Positions 50,380 to 60,700 of a DNA stretch of 64,000 nt are shown here, in pieces (position 1 is the first letter of the stretch; each line of letters begins with the position of its first letter). The notes under the pieces were generated by a model. The model did no database searches, had not been told where the DNA came from, and saw nothing but the letters and a program-made list of their open reading frames with translations. This stretch comes from Stentor coeruleus (Eukaryota > Ciliophora > Heterotrichea > Heterotrichida > Stentoridae), in the NCBI GenBank assembly GCA_001970955.1, contig MPUH01000132.1:34084-98083 (forward strand), in the 5' to 3' direction. The translations under genes and the position numbers were made by a program.

Positions 50380-50857
50380 ATATGTGATAAAAGTTGTTGT
50401 AATAACGCTGAAGATTTTATTTGTATATAAAATGCTGTTTTTAGGATACATTTTATGTTTTTTAGCTAAGGTTTTTATTTTCTTGTATAAACAGAAGTTG
50501 TGATATAAAAAGTATTGAGTTTTTTATAGAAAAATAATAACAATATAACAAATATGAAGAAAAAATGCATAATTATCTTATACTGTAAATAAACAAAAAA
50601 TCCAATATTATTTACAACTAATCATCCTACTTCTAAATATTTCCTTCAGATTTCAAGTATAATTAACCTACTAGATTTTTCTAGTATTTCTCAATCATCT
50701 AAAAATTTTCTAATAAAATTTCTCAGCATCTTAAACCAAAAAGTAATTTCTACAACAAAATCAAAAAATTTTAACCCAAAACCTCACATTATCTACACTT
50801 CCAAAAAGCCATTTCCCCAAATCTCCCAATAAGTACTTTCCGCAAAATATTAATAAA
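50380..50857. other. AT-rich intergenic region
   Basis: Between the channel and the ArfGAP gene; nothing recognised. Confidence 0.5.
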
Positions 50858-51715
50858 ATGTCTACCTCAGACACCTTCCGAGAACTCCAATCCAACAAAG
50901 AAAACTTCCGCTGTGTAGACTGTGGGCGTAATGGAGCTCAATGGGCATCAATAAGCCATGGGATTTTTATCTGTTTAGAATGTTCAGGTAAGCATAGAAG
51001 CTTAGGTGTTCATATAAGTTTCATTAGATCAATTACAATGGATTCTTGGTCTCCAGGTCAATTAAACATGATGAAAATTGGAGGTAATAAACGTTTTAAA
51101 GACTTTATAGGTAGTTACAGTTTCTCAAGCGATGTATCTATACCTATAAAATACTACTCCAAAGCTGCAGAATATTATAGAGAACTCATTAAATCAGAAT
51201 CTGAAAATCGTAAACTTACATACCCTCCACCATCAGCTTCTGAAGGTTTAGAAAGTTGTATGAAACTTCCAGAAATCAGAGAAAAACAACCTGTTGAAGA
51301 GTTTGAACAACAAGGATCTTGGTGGGGTGGGGCAAGAAGTATTTTTGGTACAGCTTTTGATAAAGCAGGACAATGGGCATCTAATGCTGCAGAAACTATG
51401 AAAGAAGCTAAATTGGTTGAATCATTAAAAAGTGGGGCAAGTTCGGTATTAGAACGGTCTAGGAATGTTGGGGGGACTATTGCAGGGAAGGTTAATCATG
51501 AGAATTTGAAGAATATTGGGGAAAAAGGTCTTGAAGTGATGTCGAATGTTGGGAAAATGGCTTATGATGGTGTGCAAATGGCGTATTCTAAGGTGAAAAA
51601 AGAAGGTGGTGAAGGGATTGAGGAAGAAAATAAAGAGGAGGAAGAGGAAGAGAAAATTATGAAAGATGAGAAAATAGAGGATAAAAACTATAGTTTTAAA
51701 GAAAAAGATGATTAA
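50858..51715 (+). CDS. ArfGAP (ARFGAP1/Gcs1-like)
   Basis: 285 residues, ATG to TAA. The zinc finger CVDCGRNGAQWASISHG...CLEC has the family spacing CX2CX16CX2C, followed by the catalytic arginine in KHRSLGVHISFIRS. The rest has two or three Trp/Gly-containing amphipathic stretches (SWWGGARSIFG, QWASNAAETMKEA) like the ALPS lipid-packing sensors of ARFGAP1. A GxAxxGVQMAYSKVKKEG segment and an acidic Glu-rich end follow. Known: stimulates GTP hydrolysis on Arf1 at the Golgi (COPI). The size and ALPS-like region favour ARFGAP1 over ARFGAP2/3, AGFG or ACAP. Confidence 0.93.
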   Translation: MSTSDTFRELQSNKENFRCVDCGRNGAQWASISHGIFICLECSGKHRSLGVHISFIRSITMDSWSPGQLNMMKIGGNKRFKDFIGSYSFSSDVSIPIKYYSKAAEYYRELIKSESENRKLTYPPPSASEGLESCMKLPEIREKQPVEEFEQQGSWWGGARSIFGTAFDKAGQWASNAAETMKEAKLVESLKSGASSVLERSRNVGGTIAGKVNHENLKNIGEKGLEVMSNVGKMAYDGVQMAYSKVKKEGGEGIEEENKEEEEEEKIMKDEKIEDKNYSFKEKDD

Positions 51716-52564
51716 TAGTTAAGAGATGTGTATTATAATAATGGAATGTTTATATCTTAGGGGTCAGAGGATAAAAAAGAAGAATTGGGGTTTTTTTTGG
51801 ACTTAAAAATGGGAAGTGAAAAGTAGAAGTGTTTAATAAGATTTATAAGTAAAATAATGAAATCAGAAATTATTGTGTGAGTTTTAGGAGGATTTTTGGG
51901 GTAATTAATTTTGTAAATATAAGTTAGAATGCTGTTTTATTAATGGTTATGAGGAATGGATATTTGAAGAATTTGCTTGTATTTATGAAAGGATTATATA
52001 GAAAAAACTTTAAATGAAATAATAATGCAAGTTTTCGCCTTGTTTGATATTTAAAAAAAAAGACTGATTGATTAGAAAGATTTACAGAAAGTTGCTGATA
52101 TACTAGGGAAGAGTATATATAATAAAGAAGTGTCTAAGATATTATTGATTGCTATAAGTCATGATTATCAGAATGGGAAATCTTTAAATGAATTTAAAAA
52201 ATTTTCTTAAATTATATAAGAAATGATAAGAATATCAATAAAAATAACTTTTTTTACATTATGGGTAATGGAGAATAATTCGGATAAGAAGGTAGGTGTT
52301 AAAAATATATACATAAATAATATATTATATTATAATCAAATATATCTTTTATTATTGAGGTAATAGTATTAAGTTTACAAGTTACCTTAAGGTTATTTTT
52401 TTTACTTACAAGTAGAATATTAAGTATATCATTATTACCCTATTAATTCTATCACTTTTATTACATTAAAAATATTCTTTCACCAACATAAATCCTAAAA
52501 AAAATTACATGCAAATTCCTAACTAACTACCTAAAATTTTCCTTCCATCTTAATCATTATAAAA
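51716..52564. other. AT-rich intergenic region with an EF-hand relic
   Basis: No intact gene; contains the relic at 52025-52210. Otherwise nothing recognised. Confidence 0.5.
52025..52210 (+). pseudogene. EF-hand (centrin/calmodulin-like) relic
   Basis: From ATG 52025 one frame reads MQVFALFDI, TAA (52052), KKRLID, TAG (52073), KDLQKVADILGKSIYNKEV and then SHDYQNGKSLNEFKKFS, ending in TAA. It follows the helix-loop-helix order of a centrin-type EF-hand pair (FxLFDxxxxGxIDxxDLxxVxxxLG...EF). The two internal stops and loss of the rest of the protein mark it as a relic; both stops could arise from Gln codons by C-to-T changes. No frameshift is needed over 62 codons. Confidence 0.55.
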
Positions 52565-55500
52565 TTGATGAGCAAAATTCCTAATGCAATACAACCAGCG
52601 AATGATGAAAGTGATGAAGACTCTTCAATTCAGTCCATAGAAAAAAATATCAATTTCCCAAACACTTCGAAAATAAACCCAATTTCTAATACCCTAAAGC
52701 AAAAAGAAGAAAACCCAAAGTCTACCAATACAAATACCCAAAATCTCCCTGATGAAATAAGCTTAGTTGAAATCAAAACAGACCCAAAACTTATAAACGA
52801 CAAACAACAAAAATTCTATATTTCGTTAAGAAAAACACTCGACCCAGCGAAAAAACCANATACCCTAAAGCAAAAAGAAGAAAACCCAAAGTCTACCAAT
52901 ACAAATACCCAAAATCTCCCTGACGAAATAAGCTTAGTTGAAATCAAAACAGACCCAAAACTTATAAACGACGAACAACAAAAATCCTATATTTCGTTAA
53001 GAAAAACACTCGACCCAGCGAAAAAACCATCAGGACTAGAAATAAAAGAGATTCAAAAATGCATCAACACAATCGAACTAACCCATCCTAGCGTTCTTTA
53101 CCACAAACCAACCAAAACCTTTAAAACCAACCACAAAATCGACAATTTTTCAATAACTTTCCATCCTGACAATGATATATTTGCCACAACTTCCCAAGAT
53201 AACTCCATAAGAATTTTCTCCCTAAGCCAAAACTATGAAGATTTCTCATTGCAAGGCCATCAACAAGCTGTAACCTGCCTATCATTTTCCCCATCAGGTA
53301 AATTTTTAGCAAGTTCATCATCTGATAAAACAATAAAAATCTGGAGTATCAAAGAAAAAAATGAAAAATGTACATTGTCAAGTGTTAATAAAAAAATTGT
53401 ATTTGTTTCATATAGTCATAATGGGAAATATATAGTAAGTGGGACAAATAAATGTGAAATTCATATATGGAATATTGATCAAATGAGTATTGAATTTATA
53501 TTAAAAGGACATGAAGAGTATATAACATCAGTGTTTTTTAGTCCTGATGATAAATTTATTGCTAGTACTTCTGGTGATGGGTTAGTGATATTATGGAGTT
53601 TTAATCAGAGAAAAATTGAGTTTGCATTTGATGGGCATAGATCAGATACTTATTGGGTTGCATTTAGTCCTGATGGTAAAACTTTGGCTAGTGCTTCATT
53701 GGACCAGACAATTAAGATTTGGAGTACTGTTGAGAAAAAAGAAATTTGTGAACTTTTTGGACATGATGAAGGAGTATGTATGGTTGGGTATAATGAAGAT
53801 GGGAAATATTTGATCAGTGCAGCTGAGGATTTTACTGTGAAAATATGGAATCTCGGTTTAAGAAATGTGGAGTTGGTAATAGCGAAATATGCGAATGTTT
53901 ATATAGCAGGATGTATTTCGCCTAAAGGGAACTATTTAGCTTTAGCGAAAGAAACGGAGATTGTAGAGATTATAAACCTTAAAGAAGTTTTTGAACAACA
54001 AGTAATAAAGGTTCATACAGGAAAAGTTGTTTCATCTATTTTTAGTCGTGATAGTAGGTTTATTATAAGTGTTTCTGATGTTGAAGGTGTTGTGGTTTTT
54101 GATATGGAGGATAGGAAGACAAATAAAATTAAAACTTTAGATACTGGCAGAGCTTGTTTGGTTTCGATTTCTTATAATGGATATTTACTAGCAATAGGAG
54201 GTGAAAGGGGAAATATAAGTGCTTGTAAGTTTCCTGAATCTATACAAGAAGGAGTTTTAAAAGGACATACTGGAAAAATAACAAGTATGGTCTTTACGAA
54301 TGATGACAAGATTTTAGTAAGTGGGTCAAAAGATAAACAAATAAAAATCTGGGACCTTGAAACAAAAAATAACATCTATACTATTCAAGCTCATGAAAAA
54401 AAAATTACTTCAGTAAACTTATCTCCAGATATGAAATACATGTCAAGTTCTTCTTGGGATAAAACTGTAAAAATATGGGATTATACGAATAAACGTGAAG
54501 AATACAAAATCACATCGTTTACTGATAAAGTTTTATGTAGCAATTTTAGCCCATCAGGTCTTTATCTATCCATAGGGTGTAGAGATACAATAATTCGTAT
54601 ATGGAACATGCAAAATCGATATTTAGAATTTTGTTTAAATGCTCACAATAGTAAAATAACAAGTGTCAATTTCAGCCCAAATAGTTTCTTATTAGCAAGT
54701 TCATCAAATGATGGCAGTATAAAAGTTTGGAATATCCAAGAAAAACGCTTAGAATACAAACCCTCATCAAATCTTGAAGATTTCACATCTGTGTGTTTTA
54801 GTCCTAATAGCAAATATCTTATGGCTTGTTCTTGGGAAAATAATATAACCTTATGGAAAATAAGTGAAAAGTTTGAGATTGATATTAAGAATAAAGGTTT
54901 AGAAAGAAAGTTGGAGATTTTTGATAGAAATTTTAAAATGTGTTTAACTGTAAGTAAAAACAAAGAAGTTCAGATATTTAATATTGAAAATAAAGAAATG
55001 TTGGAGAGTATTTGTAGAAATATTGATGAGATTTTATGTGTAGGGTTTAGTTATGATGGTAAATTTATAGCTTGGGCAAAGGAAAAAAGTATCCAGGTTT
55101 TAGAAATTGCCGTTAAGACAAAGGAAGAGTTTATTATTGAGAACCATACAAAACCTGTATGTTTGGGTTTTAGTAAAGATAATGAGTTTTTAGCTTGTGC
55201 TTTTGAAGATAAGTCGATACAGGTTAGTAGTTTGACTAGTAAAAACCTTATAGCTCATATAAAAATTGATACTTCAGATGTTTATCATATTATTTTCAGT
55301 CCACAAAACACGTATTTAGCTGTTTTATGTGGAAATTATTATATAAGTATATGGGATATAAACTCCAACTCCTTCTGCCTATCAACATCAGCCGAAACCC
55401 AAGACCAAAAATATGCTGATTTCAATCCAGACAGTTCAATTTTCGCTTCAATATCCAAAAACAAAAGCCAAATCCATATTTTCAACCTAACAACAAAAAC

Positions 55501-57349
55501 CAAAATCCTAAACTCCTTATTTTTCCAAAGCGAACTTTCCTCACTTACCTTCCTCCCTAATAACAATCTTCAAATAATTGAAAATAACGATATTATAATC
55601 ACCCTTTCCTCACAATTTCAACTTCTAAGCCTCACATCTTTTTTTCCAACTTTAAACTTATATTCAATCCCTGAAAAACGTGCTAATCCTTTTATCAGTT
55701 TTTACAATACTTTAGAAAAAATATCGATAGAAAAGTATCAAATGATATCAAATTGGAATACAGTTATAAGTAATAATAATTATACTGCTTTACATTTAGT
55801 AGCTTTTAAAGGGGATAATAATGCTATTAAAGTTGCATTAGAAGGAAATAATGAGATTATGATTAAAGCTGATAGATTTGGAAAATCACCTTTGTTTTAT
55901 TCTATAGCTAATCAACATCAGGCAATAACTGATGAATTATTGAAGTATATGATAAAAATAAGCTGTAATAAAGATATTGAATGGAGTCAGAATAAAATGG
56001 AATGCTTTTATGCATTAAGGAATGAATTAGTTGATGTTATAAAGAACTCATCTCAGGAACTTGGGGGGTTTTTAAGGACATGTTTAGATGATAGAAGTAA
56101 TATGCCGATTTTTGGATATGCGCCGGTTTCAGTGAAGTTTGGAGCTTCTGATGAGCCTTCGTTTGATGATTTCCTTATTAAAAACCCTTTGAAAAACGAA
56201 CCTTTAAAATTACATTGCTCATGGTTTGAACTTCCTTGCAATTTGGGAAGTGCATCAAGTATACAGTTGTTAAAGTCTTTTCTTGAATCGAAAAACAAAG
56301 ATATTTACAATTCGCATATCATAAAAAGTTTTATTAAACATAGATGGGATTATATTTGGCCTTGGGTTATGATAAATAGTTTACTGTTATGGTTGAATCT
56401 TATTCTTATAATTATTATATTGGGTAGTATCGAAAATACACCAAACAGTGAATCTTATTTGCTGATTGTTATAAACTTTATATTTTTTATATGGGAAAGT
56501 CTTCAGATTATAACATTTAGGTCGCAATATTTTAATTATGGGTGGAAATTTATTAATATCCCTAGGGTGTTATTTACTCTTATATGGGTTATATGCTGGC
56601 TTAATTCACTTAAACATACTGCTGCAGATTGGGTTATGGTGTTACTTAATATTATTTCTGGTATAACAGGTTTTAGAGCTTTTGATAAAACTAGATATTA
56701 CATTCGTCTTATAATCGAGTCATTGAAATCCATAAGTTTTTTCCTAGCTATTTTTGTGTATACAACATTGAGTTTTGGAATTCTTAGCATATCAGCAAGG
56801 TCATCATTAAATGTGAGTTTCGATACACTATGGATCACAATTTTCGGCCTTGTTATCGGTGAAACATCAGATTTAATGCCAAACAATTTCGATTATATGT
56901 ATGTAACTTTTGTCATGGCTATAGTCATAAATATTATATTAATGCTCAATATGATTATTTCAATTCTTGGTGACTCTTTTGATGAATTTCAAATCTTAGC
57001 AAATTATTATGATTATAGTGAAATGACTGAGTTGATACTTGAAAATGAACAGATAAGGTCGTTGTTTAATCGTGATGATAAGAAAAAATATATGCATATT
57101 TGTGAGAATTTTTATATGAATCAAGATAATATTTGGATGGGAAAAGTTAATGATGTTAGACTGTGTATAAGATATTCTGAAGAAAATTTGAAGAAAGAAA
57201 TTAATTTTAAGTATGCGAATTCTGAGAGGAAAATTGGAGAAATTCAAGGGAAGATTGATATGTTGGAAAGTAAGATGAATGATAAGATTGAAGGAGTAGA
57301 GATGAAGATAAACCAGATTTTAGAATTACTTAGGAAAGATAAGGTATAG
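52565..57349 (+). CDS. Giant WD40-ankyrin-TRP-like channel fusion
   Basis: The frame is 1594 codons long including an assembly duplicate of 57 codons (N at 52859); the corrected protein is about 1537 residues, ending in TAG. Residues 1-100 are polar and low-complexity. A dozen or more WD40 repeats follow (for example SGKFLASSSSDKTIKIWS, GKTLASASLDQTIKIWS, DKILVSGSKDKQIKIWDLE), enough for two propellers. Two ankyrin-like repeats follow (YTALHLVAFKGDNNAIKVAL, GKSPLFYSIANQHQAITDEL). The C-terminal 400 residues form about six membrane helices with a TRP-like pore/S6 (LWITIFGLVIGE, then LNMIISILGDSFDEF) and a short terminal coiled coil. Inference: a cation channel with a large cytosolic protein-interaction hub. 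Confidence 0.9.
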   Translation: MMSKIPNAIQPANDESDEDSSIQSIEKNINFPNTSKINPISNTLKQKEENPKSTNTNTQNLPDEISLVEIKTDPKLINDKQQKFYISLRKTLDPAKKPXTLKQKEENPKSTNTNTQNLPDEISLVEIKTDPKLINDEQQKSYISLRKTLDPAKKPSGLEIKEIQKCINTIELTHPSVLYHKPTKTFKTNHKIDNFSITFHPDNDIFATTSQDNSIRIFSLSQNYEDFSLQGHQQAVTCLSFSPSGKFLASSSSDKTIKIWSIKEKNEKCTLSSVNKKIVFVSYSHNGKYIVSGTNKCEIHIWNIDQMSIEFILKGHEEYITSVFFSPDDKFIASTSGDGLVILWSFNQRKIEFAFDGHRSDTYWVAFSPDGKTLASASLDQTIKIWSTVEKKEICELFGHDEGVCMVGYNEDGKYLISAAEDFTVKIWNLGLRNVELVIAKYANVYIAGCISPKGNYLALAKETEIVEIINLKEVFEQQVIKVHTGKVVSSIFSRDSRFIISVSDVEGVVVFDMEDRKTNKIKTLDTGRACLVSISYNGYLLAIGGERGNISACKFPESIQEGVLKGHTGKITSMVFTNDDKILVSGSKDKQIKIWDLETKNNIYTIQAHEKKITSVNLSPDMKYMSSSSWDKTVKIWDYTNKREEYKITSFTDKVLCSNFSPSGLYLSIGCRDTIIRIWNMQNRYLEFCLNAHNSKITSVNFSPNSFLLASSSNDGSIKVWNIQEKRLEYKPSSNLEDFTSVCFSPNSKYLMACSWENNITLWKISEKFEIDIKNKGLERKLEIFDRNFKMCLTVSKNKEVQIFNIENKEMLESICRNIDEILCVGFSYDGKFIAWAKEKSIQVLEIAVKTKEEFIIENHTKPVCLGFSKDNEFLACAFEDKSIQVSSLTSKNLIAHIKIDTSDVYHIIFSPQNTYLAVLCGNYYISIWDINSNSFCLSTSAETQDQKYADFNPDSSIFASISKNKSQIHIFNLTTKTKILNSLFFQSELSSLTFLPNNNLQIIENNDIIITLSSQFQLLSLTSFFPTLNLYSIPEKRANPFISFYNTLEKISIEKYQMISNWNTVISNNNYTALHLVAFKGDNNAIKVALEGNNEIMIKADRFGKSPLFYSIANQHQAITDELLKYMIKISCNKDIEWSQNKMECFYALRNELVDVIKNSSQELGGFLRTCLDDRSNMPIFGYAPVSVKFGASDEPSFDDFLIKNPLKNEPLKLHCSWFELPCNLGSASSIQLLKSFLESKNKDIYNSHIIKSFIKHRWDYIWPWVMINSLLLWLNLILIIIILGSIENTPNSESYLLIVINFIFFIWESLQIITFRSQYFNYGWKFINIPRVLFTLIWVICWLNSLKHTAADWVMVLLNIISGITGFRAFDKTRYYIRLIIESLKSISFFLAIFVYTTLSFGILSISARSSLNVSFDTLWITIFGLVIGETSDLMPNNFDYMYVTFVMAIVINIILMLNMIISILGDSFDEFQILANYYDYSEMTELILENEQIRSLFNRDDKKKYMHICENFYMNQDNIWMGKVNDVRLCIRYSEENLKKEINFKYANSERKIGEIQGKIDMLESKMNDKIEGVEMKINQILELLRKDKV
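52689..53029. repeat. Unmerged contig overlap inside the WD40-TRP gene (N at 52859)
   Basis: Bases 52689-52858 recur as 52860-53029 (spacing 171 bp, a multiple of three) with three base differences, two of which change residues (Lys/Glu, Phe/Ser). An allelic overlap rather than a protein repeat. Confidence 0.92.
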
Positions 57350-57793
57350 ATAAGTTTTGATAGTGATTTGGGTATATAATTATTATGTATTTTAGATTTT
57401 ATAGTAAATAAGTGGTATACTTGATAAAATATTCTTTGTACCAAGTATCTCCTATTTATCCTAACAAAACCATCAAAATCCTAAATATCACACAAAATCA
57501 ACTTTACAATAATTTAGCATAATATAACAAAACATATCAAAAAAATCATCAATAAAACCTTTCCAAAAACTCTAAAAAATCCTGTATAATTAAACTCATA
57601 AAACCTAAAATTCACATAAAATCTCCTATCCTCAAAAACCTAAACCTTCAAATTTTTATCCCACTTATAAACATCCATAAAACCTAGCATTTTATATCAC
57701 TCTATACTCAACCAACACCAAAAAATTTTAATTTCAATATAAAAAAACTTAAACACAAAAAAAAAGACAATTTTTCCTAACTAATAATTAACT
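57350..57793. other. AT-rich region between convergent genes
   Basis: No gene, RNA or repeat recognised. Confidence 0.5.
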
Positions 57794-60700
57794 TTAGTTA
57801 ATTCCAGTATGATGCTTGACCATAATCAAAGCTTCAAGCATTGGAAGTTCAATCATCTTGGATATAACTCTAACCATTCTACCTAATCTCATCTGATCAA
57901 GATGCAACGACAAGCTTTGGAAGTTCAAATTCGTCTTCTCAAGATTATCAATCAGTGCTTCATTATGATGTCTTAAAGCTGTATTATCTTCCAATAAACT
58001 ATGTTTATCATATCGAAGTTCATTAATCTGTTCAATCAACCTACTTCTTTCATCATCAAATATGCCAATTTGTTTACTAAACACAGCAACACTAGTAAAC
58101 CCAAGTAATAAATTCCTCTGTCTTAAATTACGTAATTGCATACAAACTACTTCAGCAGCACCAAGTTGATTTACCCCAACAAGCTCATCTTTTGATAATT
58201 TTCCAGCTGCATCTCTACTTATACTTCCTTGTAATGATGTTGGAGTCTTTGTTTCTGGTCTTCGCTCTGGTGAAGGCGATCTTGGGAATTCTTCTCTTGT
58301 AGCTTTGACTAATGAACTTACAGCGAATTGTAAAGTTTTCTTTGATTGCTGAGGTACTGCATTAGATCTAAAGAACAATAAAAGTTTGAATAAGGCAAAT
58401 TGTTTAAGCCTAGTCTGATAATTAAATGCAACATTTGAAAGTCTCTTCTGCATAACAGCATGTTTAGGATTTACATCAATACCTTTGATTGTTAGAACAT
58501 ATTTCCATTTCCAGAATGCATTTTCAAAGTTGATTGAAGCATAGAAAAGCATATGCATCAAAGCTTTCCTCATAAGTCTCATCCTTCTAAGTGCTTCCAT
58601 ATTCTTCCACATACGGAAACGCCCTTTAATCATCATATCGCATTTAATTTTAAGCATACGCATGAGAATATAAGCAGCATTGACTTTCTTAATCATTCTA
58701 AGTTTCATAACACGATCTCTTAATCTTTCTATAGCATTTCTTTGTTGATTGACTAAATTACGAGTCATACGAGCAATACCTCTTTTAGCCCTTAAGTCCC
58801 CAAGCACTTTATAAAGTGCTGATTTCAAAGATCGTTTGGCTATAGCTTCAAGGGCAAATCTGATCTTATTACCTCTAGACATATTTCCAGATCTATTGCT
58901 TACAGTCTTATTTTTCCATTTTAAGAACCCATCACGTTGTTGTGCTATGACAAATATACTAAGTCTTCTTAAGCATCCAAGTACTTTCTTACCATCTCCT
59001 AAAATCCTATCAAGTGCATCTTTAAGTACTCTTTGTGGAATATGTTGTAAAGTATTCTTTAATTGTTGAGCCTTAAGCCTTCTTAATGATTCACGAGATC
59101 TGTTTTGGATCATATAATCTCTCCATATAAAGAACGATGAGTTCATAATTCTTGAACAACTGATTTCAAGTCTTCTTAAAGCACCTTTAACTCTACTACC
59201 ATCACCAATTACTCTTTCAAATGCATCTCTCATTGTCCTTCTTGGCACTGCTTCTATAGCTTTACGTAGTTTCTGTGTTTTAACAGCATCAAGAAGTTCT
59301 CCTCTTTTAACTCCAGAAACAAAATGCCTCCATTCTCCCCAGATTCCTCTCATGTTATTATATATCTCAACTTCCCATAGTCTAAACATATGTTTAATCT
59401 TGTCTTGTGCTGTTATAACAGTTCTTGCAGCTTCTCTCATAGTTCTCATAGATATTCTTGTCATTGTAATAAATAGTCTATGTGACCTCATTCCTGAAAA
59501 CAATTCTCCACGTTTGTTTCTTTCAATAAAATCTTTCCATAGTTTAAAAGCTTCACGAGGTCGATTCAAAGCTGTACTTCCAAGAAGTCTTAATGCCCCA
59601 AGTGCTCTACTACCATCTCCAATAATCCTAGTCATGCTTATTCTTAATACAGATAAAGGAAGTTTCCATAATGAATGTCTAAGTCTTCCTGCTCTATATG
59701 ATGTCATCATTTTAGTAACTTTAGTTTGAGCTCTCCACTGATTACATGATCTTAATGGTTTCTTGCTCATAACTTTAGCTAAGTTATTAAGTTTGCCTCT
59801 AAGTCTTTCTTCTGATCTAACTAATCTATCAAATATATCAAATGATACTCTTCTTGGTATTGATGTTAAGGCATATTTAAGTTTCTGAGATCTGATATTA
59901 TCCATTAAATGTCCATGACGACATCCTGTAATAAATTCACGCCATTTTTCTATTGCTTTCTTAGGTAATTTGTTACAGCTTATAGCAAGTCTTCTTAATG
60001 CACCTAATGCTTGATTGCCTTCACCAAGGATTCTATTAGAACTTAATTTAAGAACACGGCGAGGTACACGTTCTAAGGCTCTTTGAAGTTTTCCTGCACG
60101 TTCATTGTCGAAAATATTCTTGTCATTAACAGCTTTAACGAAATCTTTCCATGAATTATAAGCAACACGAGTGTTTTTGTTAAGTTGGATTATTATCCTT
60201 CTTATGGCTCCTTTGATTTTATCTCCTTCTCCTAATATTCTGTTATTTGCATCTTTAAGTGTTCTGTTAGTAAGACGTGAGAATGAGATAAGAAGTTTAT
60301 GACTACGAACAAGATCGTATACAGATTTGCTTTTTACGGCAACTATGTATTTTCTCCAGATTTCAAAAGCGATCTTGGGCATTTTCTGTCCAGCCATAGC
60401 TATTCTTCTTAATGCGCCTTTGACTTTATCTCCTTCTCCAACAATTCTTTCATGGACATCTTTCATTGTTCTTAGATGGATTTTAGAAAGGGCAATTTTA
60501 AGTCTTTCTGAACGAAGGTTATCCATTATACCTTTATGATTGCAAAGATAAACATAATGTTTCCATTGGATAAGACCACGTTTAGTCATTTTAGCAAAAG
60601 CGTTGACTATATTCTTTAAGGCTCCTTTAACTTTATCACCTTCACCAATAATACGCTGATAAGCATCACGTAAAGTTCTTCTTGGTACTGCAGTTAAAGC

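Noticed and set aside
52025-52210. Functional centrin gene
   Set aside because: Only about 60 codons with two in-frame stops; centrins are about 170 residues with four EF-hands.
52689-53029. Tandem 57-residue repeat at the N-terminus of the WD40-TRP protein
   Set aside because: Same N-centred overlap pattern; the differences look allelic.
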